From Clostridia bacterium (GTDB taxonomy: Bacteria > Bacillota_A > Clostridia > Oscillospirales > Acutalibacteraceae), in NCBI GenBank assembly GCA_017549665.1, contig JAFYUD010000078.1, forward strand, positions 1-5,551: a stretch of 5,551 bases of DNA, written 5' to 3'. Below are positions 5,426 to 5,551 of the stretch, piece by piece; the first letter of the stretch is position 1, and each line of letters starts with the position of its first letter. A program made the translations under genes and the position numbers. A model generated the notes under the pieces. It worked only from the letters and a program-made list of their open reading frames with translations. It was not told the origin of the DNA and made no database searches.

Positions 5426-5551
5426 TGATAATATAAAAAACAAGACCTCCGCAAACGCCGACTACTCATAAGGCAGTATTTGTTTCTCAAACAAAATTCC
5501 CTGTATTTTTGCCAAAAGCCTCACAAGGCGAAAGCCTTGCTGCATTTTTGG
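5426..5551 (-). other. Unassigned right-edge region with inverted repeats and a short open frame
   Basis: No recognisable gene is present. There are two hairpin-forming inverted repeats: TTTGTTT-CTC-AAACAAA (5479-5495) and CAAGGC-GAAA-GCCTTG (5524-5539). The second is flanked by a longer imperfect match, CCAAAAGC near 5513 against GCATTTTTGG at the edge. On the minus strand a frame is open from the window edge to TAG at 5464-5462, with an ATG at 5545; from that ATG it would encode 27 residues including RLLAKIQGILFEKQILPYE. It could be the tail of a gene beyond the edge, a dispersed intergenic repeat, or chance. No terminator with a T-tract directly after a stem was found here. Confidence 0.35.

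Noticed and set aside
5524..5549. Hairpin with GAAA loop plus TTTTT at the right edge as a plus-strand terminator
   Set aside because: The T-run is separated from the stem by CTGCA, and no plus-strand gene precedes it in the window.

Overview
The window looks like a piece of a Gram-positive Clostridia chromosome, probably from the gut Ruminococcus/Oscillospiraceae group. This is inferred from moderately AT-rich DNA, strong AGGAG-type ribosome binding sites, near-consensus TTGACA/TATAAT promoters, compact hairpin/T-tract terminators, and a MscL with a zinc-ribbon tail. The species cannot be fixed from the sequence alone. No mobile element, CRISPR array, tRNA or rRNA was seen.

Left part, plus strand (1-2778): the 3' part of an oligopeptide-type ABC transporter substrate-binding protein gene runs in from the left edge. 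Five bases after its stop codon comes a complete DUF1015 (COG4198) gene, with its ribosome binding site overlapping the end of the upstream gene. This transcript appears to end at an intrinsic terminator that lies inside the 3' coding end of the convergent sugar kinase gene.

Right part, minus strand (2706-5425), read right to left: a consensus promoter drives mscL (mechanosensitive channel with a C-terminal zinc ribbon), which ends at a strong terminator. A second consensus promoter drives corA (Mg2+/Co2+ channel) through a leader of about 155 nt. corA is followed by a 7-bp terminator hairpin. After it comes a PfkB-family kinase, probably a fructokinase, with no visible promoter of its own. 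Its last 20 bp overlap the end of the DUF1015 gene tail to tail.

The most interesting region is the corA leader. It contains a 19-codon open frame with a very good Shine-Dalgarno sequence, encoding MVPDAYTENGIPPKRRIAE. Its layout (M-x-P-D start, later prolines, Lys/Arg cluster) resembles the enterobacterial MgtL leader peptide that senses Mg2+ ahead of mgtA. The leader also holds a 10-bp long-range helix over the small ORF and its ribosome binding site, an internal hairpin, and a perfect 10-bp hairpin that partly hides the corA ribosome binding site. Together these suggest a leader-peptide switch controlling a Mg2+ transporter. I see no M-box riboswitch there. mscL and corA both concern ion and turgor homeostasis but look like separate transcription units.

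The last 126 bases hold no recognisable gene, only inverted repeats and a short frame open to the edge.
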